Below, one piece after another: positions 25,301-35,057 of a stretch of 64,000 nucleotides of DNA (the first letter of the stretch is position 1; every line of letters begins with the position of its first letter). Position numbers and translations under genes: made by a program. Below the pieces are notes generated by a model. The model ran no database searches and had not been told where the DNA came from. It saw only the letters and a program-made list of their open reading frames with translations. This DNA comes from Cerioporus squamosus (Eukaryota; Basidiomycota; Agaricomycetes; Polyporales; Polyporaceae). The stretch lies in contig JABYQS010000162.1 of NCBI GenBank assembly GCA_022592435.1, positions 16,676-80,675 on the forward strand, read 5' to 3'.

Positions 25301-26530
25301 ACCGCTTGTCAACGTCAGAACCAGGCTCGGGGTGTGAACATGCTCACGTCGACTTCGTCCAATTGATCTCCGGGAGGGCTTCCGGGGCATCCGGCCAGTC
25401 GAGCGGTTTGCCTTCGAACCCGTTGAAGGGCAGCATAGCCTCGTCTTCAGCGGCAGAAAGCAGGTGAATCGCACCGTCGGAGTCACCAAACGCCATGTAC
25501 GCGCCAGTAGGTGAGGCTGCGACTGAGCTGATAAACGACGGCGCATCGAGCTACCAGCTGTGTCTAGCGATGTCCTGCGAAAGGGAGTCGTCGCACGTAC
25601 CTGGTAAAACTCGTTTGAGGATAGGTTGCTTGAGTCCACTATTTGCACGAGGCCTTGGTTGGAGGTGATAGCAAGAGTAGACGGTCGGTTAGGGAACCTA
25701 GTAATGAAGGCAGGCCCAGCTGAGAATGGAATCGGTGGGAGTGCCTTCAAGTTGCGCAAATCGTAGATCTTCACAAGGGGGTCAGGGTACGGTCGCCCTT
25801 GGCTGCGAACTCTCAGCAAAAGTCCGATTGAAGAAGCGTGGGTCCGCACCGAATACCAAGGCCGATAGTGTAGAGAAGCGTAGAAGTCGCCTCAATGCCC
25901 TGTATGCCACTCAGGTGCGCCTTGATCGCGTTTGACCCGTATGACCGTATTGTAGCATCTCGTGGATCGTGCAGGCGGATCCAACCGTCCGCATCTCCGG
26001 AGACAAGGTATGACTGGGAAGCGGTGAAGTGTAGATGGGTCAGGATTGACGGGACCTGGGATCTCCGCAACACGGAGCCAGTCTGAGTGTTCAGGAGGAT
26101 CAACTCTGACGCGCCCGTAGAGACCGCGATGGTGGACGCATTCGAAGGTTTGTCGGAGAAGGTGGTTATTTGATTGCCAGGCCTGAACAGCATGTTCCAG
26201 CCTCGTACTCTACAGCAGGAAAGAAAGGTCTCACTTGAAGTACCAGGCATTCACCCCGCCCTTTCCCCATGCTCCGATGCCCTCACCGGCGACGCCGCAC
26301 GCGATCACATTAGTGTCTGTCGCGGAGATCCTCTTGACGGCAAGGTGACCCCCCACGGGGTAATGCACCCCTCTCAGACCTCGAGGTGTGTAGTTTGCGC
26401 ACACATACCCGGAGTTCGTTCCAGACCAGAGGATATCCGAGACAGGGTCGAAGGAGAGAGCAGTGATCGGCTGAGGCAGAACATCTCTCTGGTAGACGAG
26501 CGAGGGTATCTGGTGGTACGTCGACGACAT
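22368..26530 (-). CDS. PAN2: PAN2, catalytic subunit of the PAN2-PAN3 poly(A) deadenylase
   Basis: The minus-strand gene starts at 26530 (MSSTYHQIPSLVYQRDVLPQ). Order: WD40-like propeller (ALSFDPVSDILWSGTNSGYV, VRGWNMLFRP, YTIGLGI joined to RQGRPYPDPLVKIYDLR), the PAN3-binding linker, an inactive ubiquitin-hydrolase-like domain (LPYYNSLLLSSWTNDFVPSN; THILNSYTNPLVQLMHYTLP) and a DEDDh exonuclease. Catalytic residues are visible: Asp and Glu in AIDAEFV, Asp in FIGHGLSKDFRII, and His and Asp in THDSIEDALSALKLY. The C-terminus is a Pro/Gly/His-rich tail (HFGGPGNHHYPLNAV). Pan2 trims long poly(A) tails in the cytoplasm before CCR4-NOT acts. More than ten short introns all join in phase where I checked. 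Confidence 0.95.
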
Positions 26531-27317
26531 TCAACCGAGCATGTGAGCTGCCAGTACAGTATAGTACAGGCTAAGTGCCGTCGAGGTCGCGGAGGTCAAT
26601 GTCCAAGCTGTGGCGCACGCGCTTCATCTTCAAGTGCTTCATCTCGGGCGTCAAAGCTCTCTGTGTTCCCTGACAATGACCACTGTTCAGTTCTTTGCTT
26701 TACTCCGGATTCCTCGCTCTGTGTTAGCTCTTTGCGCCGCAAGTTGTTGTGAATGACTTTGGAGATGGCCTTGTGTAGTCTTGGCGGTGGTTCGAGCTGC
26801 TAGGGTTCACGGTCAGGAACCACAAAGGTACGGGCATCAGTCGCATTCTCCGTCTCGGAGTCCAGGTGAGAGGACCACAATTACCCTGTCTGATAGTGTT
26901 GAACCACTGACCCAGCTGCTGACAGGAACCATAACGCGGGCCGCACTATGTCGATCGTTCATATCTCTATGCCATTGACTCTATCGGCTTGCTATCACCG
27001 TATCTGTCTCAGGCGCGGGTCGGAGGCCAACGTCCAACCCCCGTACTTGGCATACCAGACCATGGTAGATCGTCCGCAATGTCCGGTTATCTCTGTTCTG
27101 ACAAATCGCACTGCGCTAGCATTCCTTATCGCGTTCCCTGGGGACCCCCGCGGTTGCCGTTACGGTCATTTTCCCCATTTCGTGGCAGTGTTGTGAGATA
27201 ACCGACTATGTCTGTTATCTCTCCGTGCTGCATGCGACCACTACGACCTATCATATATAAGAAGGACATGATCCTCGTTGAGGAGTTTCAGCGCACACCC
27301 ATCGCGCACCGCTCGCC
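26531..27317. other. Divergent promoter region PAN2 / agmatinase
   Basis: This is a 787-bp gap with no supported gene. A TATATAAG at 27252-27259 serves the right-hand gene (see separate entry). Confidence 0.45.
27252..27259 (+). promoter_or_regulatory. TATA box of the agmatinase-type gene
   Basis: TATATAAG lies about 59-66 nt before the ATG at 27318, the right place for a fungal core promoter with a short 5' UTR. Its strength suggests an inducible gene. Confidence 0.6.
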
Positions 27318-28858
27318 ATGGTCTTCTCGCCTCGCCTCAGCGCCGCTGCCTTCGTTGTGAGCCAGGCTGCTCAGGTCCTTGGGGGCATCCAGTACCCCAT
27401 GGGCGTCGTCAACTCGGAGAATGTCAACTCGCTCAACTTCACCGAGATCTTTGCGCCCTACGGCGGCGACATGTCGAACGAGGCATGGGCCAGGACCGCC
27501 TATAACGGCCTGACAAGTTTCGCAAGGGCGGCCCCAATCAGGTGCTTCGGTGCTGACGCCGAGACTGGGTACGACGTTGCTGTAATCGGGGCGCCATTCG
27601 ATACCGCGACCAGCTTCCGCCCTGGGTGAGTGACTTGTATGAACTGGTTGACCATGTGAATGCTTGAATGCTAACGAGTTCGCAGTGCGCGTTTCGGTCC
27701 CAACGGTATACGCAAGGGTTCTCGCCGTCTCGGCATCAACAGAATCAACGTCCCTGCGGGCATCCGTATCACAGACCACCTCGACGTCGTCGACTGCGGC
27801 GATGTCCGTGAGTGCCCAAGAGCCCGTTCGTTGCGGTCGATTTGTTGACCACTTTCGTCAGCGATGGTCCTGACCGACAACAAGGTCGCGCTCCGCCAGC
27901 TCGAGCTCGCGAACGCCGCCCTTCTCTCGGGGACAAGCGTCCATTCATATACGGGAAAGAGCATCGCCAAGGATGGCAAGTTCCATCCACGTGTGTTGAC
28001 TCTCGTACGTGTCATCGCCGTGTTCCTGCATGAATATAGCTCAGCGAGACCACAGGGCGGTGACCACACGATTACTCTGCCCCTGCTCCGCGGTGTCGCG
28101 AGCGTATACGGGCCCGTCAGTGTCATCCACTTTGACAGCCACCTCGATACGTGGAAGCCGAAGCCGATGGCCGACAGCCCTTGGCTCCCTGGCGAAGAGA
28201 TCCCCGTCAGCCATGGCAGCTACTTCTACTACGCGCACAAGGAGGGTCTACTCGCACCCAATAACGCCAACATCGTGAGTTCATACTCATCCTCCTTCTT
28301 GCCCATTATCTCTCATAGTCATCGTCTCATGTAGCACGTTGGTATTCGTGGGGCGATCAATAGCTGGGAGGACTACGAAGATGACTACAAGTTCGGCTGG
28401 ATCATCTCGCACGCGTGGGATGCCGAAGACATGGGCTGGCAAGGCATCGTCAAGAAGATCCGTGAGACGGTTGGCGACAACCCGGTGTACAGTGAGTCCT
28501 CACGCGCGCCGTATGAAATCTCTTTCTAAGTCGCTGACTGGTTCACATAGTCACTCTTGACATTGATGTCATTGACCCCGGTATGGCCCCTGCGACTGGA
28601 ACCCCGGAGATCGGCGGTTTCACCACGAGGGTGCGTCCTGCATCATCGATCGCTTTTGCTCACGGAATCGAATATCTCCTCCGCCCGCAGGAAATAAAGA
28701 AGATCCTCCAGGGTCTCGCTGGTTTGAAGATCGTCGGCGCTGACATCGTCGAAGTCGCGCCCGACTACGACACGCAGGACGAGATCACCCAGATCGCTGC
28801 CGCCAACATCGGCTGGGAGATACTCGGTCTCATGGCCAAGACGCCTTTGACCGAGTAA
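27318..28858 (+). CDS. Agmatinase-type ureohydrolase with N-terminal signal-like segment
   Basis: Seven exons join in phase to a product of about 390 residues. Manganese-binding motifs of the arginase/agmatinase superfamily are present: GGDHTITLP, VIHFDSHLDTW (DxHxD) and LDIDVIDPGMAP (DxDxxDP), plus SHGSYFYYA and the GGFTTREIKKIL segment. Length and the pattern GARFGPNGIR match the agmatinase/SpeB branch rather than arginase. The branch hydrolyses agmatine or a related guanidino compound to an amine and urea. The N-terminus (MVFSPRLSAAAFVVSQAAQV) is moderately hydrophobic and may be a secretion or membrane signal, so the enzyme may act outside the cytosol. Substrate is not provable from sequence. 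Confidence 0.88.
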
Positions 28859-29190
28859 GTTTTAGTCTGCTTGCAGCATCGGATGGGACATGTGAATCAT
28901 GGTGGTCTGGATGGGATATCTGACATGTATAGTGTAGTGTAATGCATAGAATACTTCGGGATTCATCCGTTAACGATTCCAGCTAGGTCTGCAGGCAGCT
29001 TTCCTACCATGGCCGCCCTATACAGGAGGAACAGTACGCATCTTGACATAGATGTGAAGTTGTGGCGACGAGTGGGAAATGAGCTCATGTCGTCGGCGCT
29101 TGCTGGGGAATTCCACCTATACATAGGCAAGTTCTATGCTTGCCCACGCTCCTACGACTTGAACTCGAGCACCGCACAACGTTCAGCGAC
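28859..29190. other. Intergenic region
   Basis: This 332-bp interval between two plus-strand genes has no supported feature. Confidence 0.4.
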
Positions 29191-30027
29191 ATGGGCAACC
29201 CGACAGTAGAGCTCGTATATGCTCCTGCTATGGAACTCGTTCGCCAGGACCCGCACAACAGGGACGTCGTGGCGGCTCCTTTCTCGGTCCTCAAGGCGCA
29301 GGATGGACTTATCAAGTGCATACGTCTCTGTCACGGTCTTGTCCAAGTGTTCCAATATACTAACAATTGGCACTGTGTTCCCTGCGACAGGATCTACTAC
29401 GGGGTCCAGCACGAGGACAAAGCGACGGCATACCATATCATAGGTAGCGTCGTGAACCATGCTGCGATCGCATATGCAGGGACTGACTCGACCTTTCCTG
29501 TCTCATCACGAAGTATGGGAATCATACGAGCATCACAAGAAGCTCATGGACGACACCACGACCTACCCGAAACTGACGGGTTCTGTCGCGTCCGTCTTTG
29601 ACAAATCCAAAGGCCCGGTCACGATGCTGCACATCAACACCACCAACGAGCCCTACAAGGCCTTTGAGGCCCCCGTGGTCGAAATCGCGACCTTCACTCT
29701 CCAGGAGGGTCAGTCCAAATCCGAGCTCGAGGCGCACGTCAAGACCCTCGTGGACGCGGTGAATACCAAGACGGAGGCAGACGGCGTCTTCCACGCTTCG
29801 TGGGGTCCGGTGAGGGAGAACGACAACGCCTTCGTGGTATTCATCGGCTGGACTACCGTCGACGTACGTTTCTTGCGGCGGATCGGTATCGGAAACTGAC
29901 CAGCGGTTGCGATACGCAGGCGCATTGGGGTCTCGTGAAGAACGATCCCGGAGCGATTGACCTCATCGGCAAGTGCAAGGCCATCGCCGACGTCGCGGTT
30001 GTTCACGTCCCATTGGCTCTGTACTGA
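29191..30027 (+). CDS. Dimeric alpha/beta-barrel (ABM-like) protein, paralogue 1
   Basis: Four exons encode about 200 residues starting MGNPTVELVYAPAMELVRQD. The first half is LKAQDGLIK joined to IYYGVQHEDKATAYHII and VWESYEHHKKLMDD, which is the strand-helix pattern of an antibiotic-biosynthesis-monooxygenase-type ferredoxin-like fold with the W-E-S-x-x-x-H-H segment. The second half has KAFEAPVVEIATFTLQEGQS, FHASWGPVRENDNAFVVFIG and a last exon ending VAVVHVPLALY. It therefore looks like two fused half-barrels. No cofactor or catalytic residue is evident. The same exon structure is repeated in the copies at 30573 and 38125. Confidence 0.75.
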
Positions 30028-30572
30028 GAGCGTCGGCGAAGCATATAGTGACTAGTGCGGAATCATATGGAGCGGCGAGGCTCTTATGATCGATATCTGC
30101 AGCTGTACCATGGTGTACCAATGGATAGCTCGGTAACTCCCGAGTCGACGCCTATATATTGCGCGCACGACGCCCCCCGATACCAAATGCACGTAATTCC
30201 AAACCCGTAGGGCCGTACCGCGAGATCTAAACTGACTTACATCTGATACCAACTACAGTTGAATGGGCCTGTGGCCCTGCCATGGGAGAAAACGCCTGAA
30301 GCCGCCACAAAGCTCAGGCTATGTCAGCTTCCGACCGGGCAAGCCGCCGGGCCCGCATACGACATTTACACCGATGGTGCGATTGCAGCGGACTGTAAGC
30401 TGACTATGCGGAGTAAGTAATGCGACTTGTAGCCGAGTATAAAAGCGGTAAGTATGAGATGATCTCGGCGACTTCGATTACGATCGACCTTATAAGCTCG
30501 TTGCGTCTGAGTCCGTTCGCCCACGCTCCTGCGACAACTTGTATCGGTGCAACTCACTGATAGCTTGACGAT
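30028..30572. other. Intergenic region with TATA box of paralogue 2
   Basis: No gene is supported. A TATAAAAG near 30439-30446 lies about 127 nt upstream of the ATG at 30573, so it is the likely core promoter. Confidence 0.45.
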
Positions 30573-31400
30573 ATGCCGACTGTTGAGCTAGTACATGCTC
30601 CTGCTTCGGAGGCGATTCTTCGGGACCCGCACAACAAGGACGCAGCCTTGGCAAATACGATCGCCATCCTCAAGGCACAGGATGGCATGATCAAGTGCGT
30701 AGTCTGATGTCAATTCATCGAGGTCTTGAGCATTGATCATCGGTCCCCATTCCTGCAGATTATATCACGGAGTTCAGCACGAGGACAAGGCGACAGCGTA
30801 CCTCCTCGTCGGTGAGGGTCGACAACTTTTGAACATTGATGCGATGAAGCTGACTCATGTTCTCATCTTCTATAGTATGGGAGTCCTATGAGCACCATGA
30901 GAAGCTCATCAACGATGCGGAGACCTATCCCAAGCTGACAGGCGGCATCACCTCTTTGTTCGATCTCGCGAAGGGCCCGCTTACGATGGTACACGTCAAC
31001 TCCACGAGCGAGCCCTACAAGGCGTTCGAGGCTCCTGTTGCGGAGATCGCGACATTCACGCTGCATGAGGGAAAGTCCAAGTCCGAGCTCGAGGAGCTCG
31101 TGGACAGCCTGGCGAAGCACCTCGCAGAGGTGGTGAGGACCAAAGCCGAGGAGGCTAGCGTCTTCCACGCTTCGTGGGGCCCGGTGAGGGAGAAGGACAA
31201 CGTCTTGGTGCTCTTCATCGGCTGGACCAGCGTCGCTGTGAGTCTATTCTCCAATGATTGTGCATGTTGTTGTCTTCTGATCAGTCACACAGGCGCACTG
31301 GGACGTGGTAAAGGGCGACGCTGGGTCGGGTGAATTCATCGGCAAGCTCAGGGCTATCGCCGACGTTTCGGTCATCCACGTTCCGTTGGATTTGGACTGA
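30573..31400 (+). CDS. Dimeric alpha/beta-barrel (ABM-like) protein, paralogue 2
   Basis: It starts MPTVELVHAPASEAILRDPH and has the same four-exon plan as paralogue 1: YHGVQHEDKATAYLLV, VWESYEHHEKLINDAETYPK, then EPYKAFEAPVAEIATFTLHE, FHASWGPVREKDNVLVLFIG and a final exon ending VSVIHVPLDLD. Intron positions and phases are conserved, so this is a tandem duplicate of the gene 550 bp upstream. The function is unknown. Hydrophilic length differences (an extra AKHLAEVVR segment) are in a loop. Confidence 0.75.
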
Positions 31401-31833
31401 AAGGCGTCAGAGAGGGGTTTGTATCGATTCGAGCGAAGTGGTCGTCTGAATATGTAAAGTGATGTATGAATACTATCATGCCAGTGACGGCTCAAGACTG
31501 TGAAAGAGTACTGTGCGGTGGGCCAGCAGCGGCTAGCTGGAACTTTAGGCCTTTAGGAATCATGTCATCAGCATGTCTTACTATGACTGCGCTAAAGGCC
31601 CGTATGCTCACGAGTAACCCATCCTTACTGAAGACAGCGTGGAGAGAGGCTCATCCGCGTTGGGCGCTCATATGACGTCGGCGTTGAGTAGCAAGGGCTG
31701 TACAAGCCAACTCTGATTGCTTCCATTTTCAGCCACAGATGCTCTCTGCGTAATCCACCACAGTCCACTACATCCATACCATCTACGCTGTCTCATCTAC
31801 TCCCTTTGCTGCCTTGTCTCCTGCTCTGTAGTG
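31401..31833. other. Intergenic region
   Basis: I see nothing beyond likely UTR and promoter sequence of the flanking plus-strand genes. Confidence 0.4.
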
Positions 31834-34704
31834 ATGGCGGACTCAAGGCATAGACCAGACGTCAAAGAAATCAAGTCTGTCCTCTGATTGGGGCTCGGTC
31901 CACAGACTCATCTCTGTAACCACGAACCCTTGCCTCCAGGGACGCGTATGACCACCTGTTCAACACCCGGAACAAGCTAGCAAACCTAAGGGATGCAACA
32001 TTGAGCGGTCGGCTCTTCCAAGGCGCGGGGAATGGCGCGGGAGTCGTGGGGAGGAGCATGGCCTGGAAGGTGTTTGATGGTTCCCTGTATGTACTCCCCG
32101 TCTCGTGCTGATGACATCCAAAGCTGTTCCTCGTACCCGATGAGCCGCTGCAAGAAGTCGCGGATGTTGAAGCCGCGCCGCCGTTGAAGCGTCTGCGAGC
32201 GGGCCGCGAGGACTATCGGAGGTTGCTCATGGATAAGATGCGTGCCCCGGATGGCGGCTATGAGGAGGGCTTCACTGTTCCCGGTTCTGGAGCGTCGCCT
32301 CCACGAACAGAGGGATCGTCCAGCAATCTGGAGAAGAACAATCCTCTGAGCTTGCACGACGAGGTGCGTCTAACTCCCTCCGGCATCACAATTTCGGACT
32401 GATTGGCTTTCAGAACCCATGGCGCGAGTGGTTTGCGGCTGTCGAGCTACGGAAGACTATCCTGCAGGATGTGGAGCGAACGTACGCAGTGCTCCCCACA
32501 TGACGTTCAAACTGGTGTTCATGCACATTCATCTCTCTCGTAGCTTCCCAGACATCACCTACTTCCGCGATGCAGAAGTGCAAGCGGAGCTGACCAACAT
32601 CCTCTACCTATACTCGGACATGCATCCGGATATTGGTTATCGGCAAGGGATGCACGAACTTCTCGCTCCCTTATACTACGCTGTCGACTACGACTCGCTG
32701 TCCGAAGATGCCAACACCGATCCTTCGACCAAAGAGTTCTGCTCGCGAGCATGGGTCGCAGCAGACGCGTGGCTGCTCTTCACCGCCGTAATGAAGAGCG
32801 CAAGTCGGTGGTACGAGTGGCAGGAGGGCAAGTCTCACGGGGATTCATCTCCCCTCCCATCTCACGTGCAACTGAACGTCTCTGGGGACACGAGATTCAA
32901 GGCTTACATCGCTCCCATCGTCGAAGACTGCAACCGTATACAGTCCGTGCTCCTCAAGAGCGTCGACCCCGAGCTATGGAAGGCGATGCAAACCGCTGGC
33001 ATAGAACCGCAAATCTACGGGATGTGAGTCTCAAATACCATGCATACATATCCGCTGGTCCTGACTCGACCGTTCACAGCCGGTGGCTGCGTCTGCTCTT
33101 CACCCGTGAATTCGGTATGGAGGATGCGATGGTCATGTGGGATGGCCTCTTCGCAGTGGATCCAACCTTCAATCTCGCTCAATGGATCTGCGTAGCTATG
33201 CTTGTCCGGATCCGTAACCAGCGTGAGCGTGTTATCAAGTGTCCCTCCAGCGGTTTCTGACGATCGTTTGTAGTGATACCCGCCGACTACAGCAGTCAGC
33301 TCACATACCTGCTCCGATACCCCGCCGATCCTGTGGCAGCTGGTGGAAGCACCGAGTCGGCTCCCGTGCACCATGCAACACTCCTGCTCCGACAAGCCCT
33401 TACGCTGCAAATGTCTCCCACCCCAACAACAGGCGTGTCTGTCATCCACGAGAACAAGAACTTCTTGAATATTTCAGTCGAGGTACCTCCCCCGACATCG
33501 CCCCCAGTGCACCGACGACCGCGGCAAGCGGAGAGGAGCCGCTCTTTCACGAATGCAAACGGGCACCTCGCGCCTGGGGACCCTGGTGGCAGCAAAGGCA
33601 TACATAACCGGCAGGTGTCGACGCCCATGGGTATCCCAGAGACGTTCGCTCGCGGCCTCTTGGAACGAGGGGAGAGCTTGGGCATTAACAAGACTGTCAT
33701 GAATGCCGTCTCCGAGCTAAAGGTGGGTCAACTCATCAGACCTGTATGTTGCAGTGCGCTGACGCTCTTCCTTGCAGAAAAACTTACCAGATCTGTCTGC
33801 TGCTCTGAATCGTCTGCCTCTCTCTCCCCCGCCTGCGAATGCCCTGTACCCGATGTCTCCCGAAAGGCCTGCCACGATGGAGCGTCCACCGTGGGAGCCC
33901 CGTAGTCGCCGAGAGATGGAGAAGGAGATTGCACAGGAGCAGGCCTTGCGACGGAAGCTCGGGGACACGGTCGGATGGATCGTCGACACACTCTTGCTGG
34001 ACGAGGGTGACGTCGCCGAGGAGGCTGCCAAGGAGGTAGTCCAGAAGAGAAAACGCGAAGCGCTTGAGTGTCTTGCGTACGTCCGGGACGTGCTCAAGGG
34101 CACAGTCACTGAGGTCGAGGAAGACCGCCTGCTGGGCGAGGAGGAGGCGAAGCGGAGACGAGAGAAGGACAGGCAGGAGAAGGAGGCCGTATCGGCGCTG
34201 AGCAGGAAGAATTCGACACCGCATCCTCCGAGGCCTGCCGCCATACCCATCGAGGCACGACCGCAAGGAGTTGGGGCGCGTCGCTCCCAGGACTACTTCA
34301 TGCCTCACGCATCGGGGTCCAGTCCGCCCACCAAGGCCGCTGTTTCCGTCCCGATCATCACTCCCACTCAACCCCACCGCCCTCCGCCCATTCCCTCCAT
34401 ACCCGCTTCTGCGAGTGTGTCGTCCGCACTGTCCCCATCTCTTACGCCGAAGTCCACGTACAACGCGCCATGGAACTACACGCGGTCCTCCTTCTCGAGC
34501 TCGGACTCGCCGATTGCGACGCTTCCCCGCGTTCCTCCTCGAACGTCTGCGGTGCTTCCAATCCCGCGTGCCCAACCCCTGCCGGCGTCGTTCATGACGT
34601 CTCCTCCCACCGCAGCCGTTTCCGAGCGGCCGAATACTACTTCGCGCGATCGCAAGCCGAACTTGAAGGAGACTCCGTACGACCCGCTCGGTGCTATACC
34701 GTAG
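31834..34704 (+). CDS. TBC-domain Rab GTPase-activating protein, TBC1D5-like
   Basis: Exon 1 is a short MADSRHRPDVKEIK, joined in phase to DAYDHLFNTRNKLANLRDAT and RSMAWKLFLVPDEP. The TBC domain follows: NPWREWFAAVELRKTILQDV with the arginine finger (IxxDxxR), FPDITYFRDAE, then DIGYRQGMHELLAPLYY with the glutamine finger (YxQ), and RWLRLLFTREFGMEDAMVMW. The insertion between the segments and the overall order match TBC1D5 homologues, which act on Rab7 in retromer and autophagy traffic. The C-terminal third is disordered: a Glu/Arg coiled segment (EEAKRRREKDRQEKEAV) and Pro/Ser-rich stretches ending KETPYDPLGAIP. Both catalytic fingers are intact, so it should be an active GAP. The Rab partner is inferred from the family. 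Confidence 0.88.
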
Positions 34705-35057
34705 AATAGACGGCCCCGCGGTTGAGGAAACATGTGGGGAATCTACTTGTATACCTAGCTATGTAGACTGCTCTCTTCAACTTCAGAATCGCTTCAATTC
34801 CTCGCGTACGCACTGGGGTCCGGTTTGCTGAATGTTTACCGGAACGTCTGCGGGGAAATCACAGGACGCCGATTGGTTTCGGCCACGAACGGGATTTCGG
34901 AGAGCGGATGCTGATCCGTCCGGCATACCACTTCTTGTAAGTACCACCGCGACGACTCGGTAGCTCTGTCTACCTTCCCTCTCCGAATCCCATACTGTAG
35001 TCGCGAGCGACGCCCTTGTTATCCGCGACCTCCTCGTTTATTCGCTAGGTCGACGCG
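34705..35057. other. Intergenic region upstream of the SDH1 copy
   Basis: No feature is recognised in this 353-bp interval apart from presumptive promoter and UTR sequence. Confidence 0.4.
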
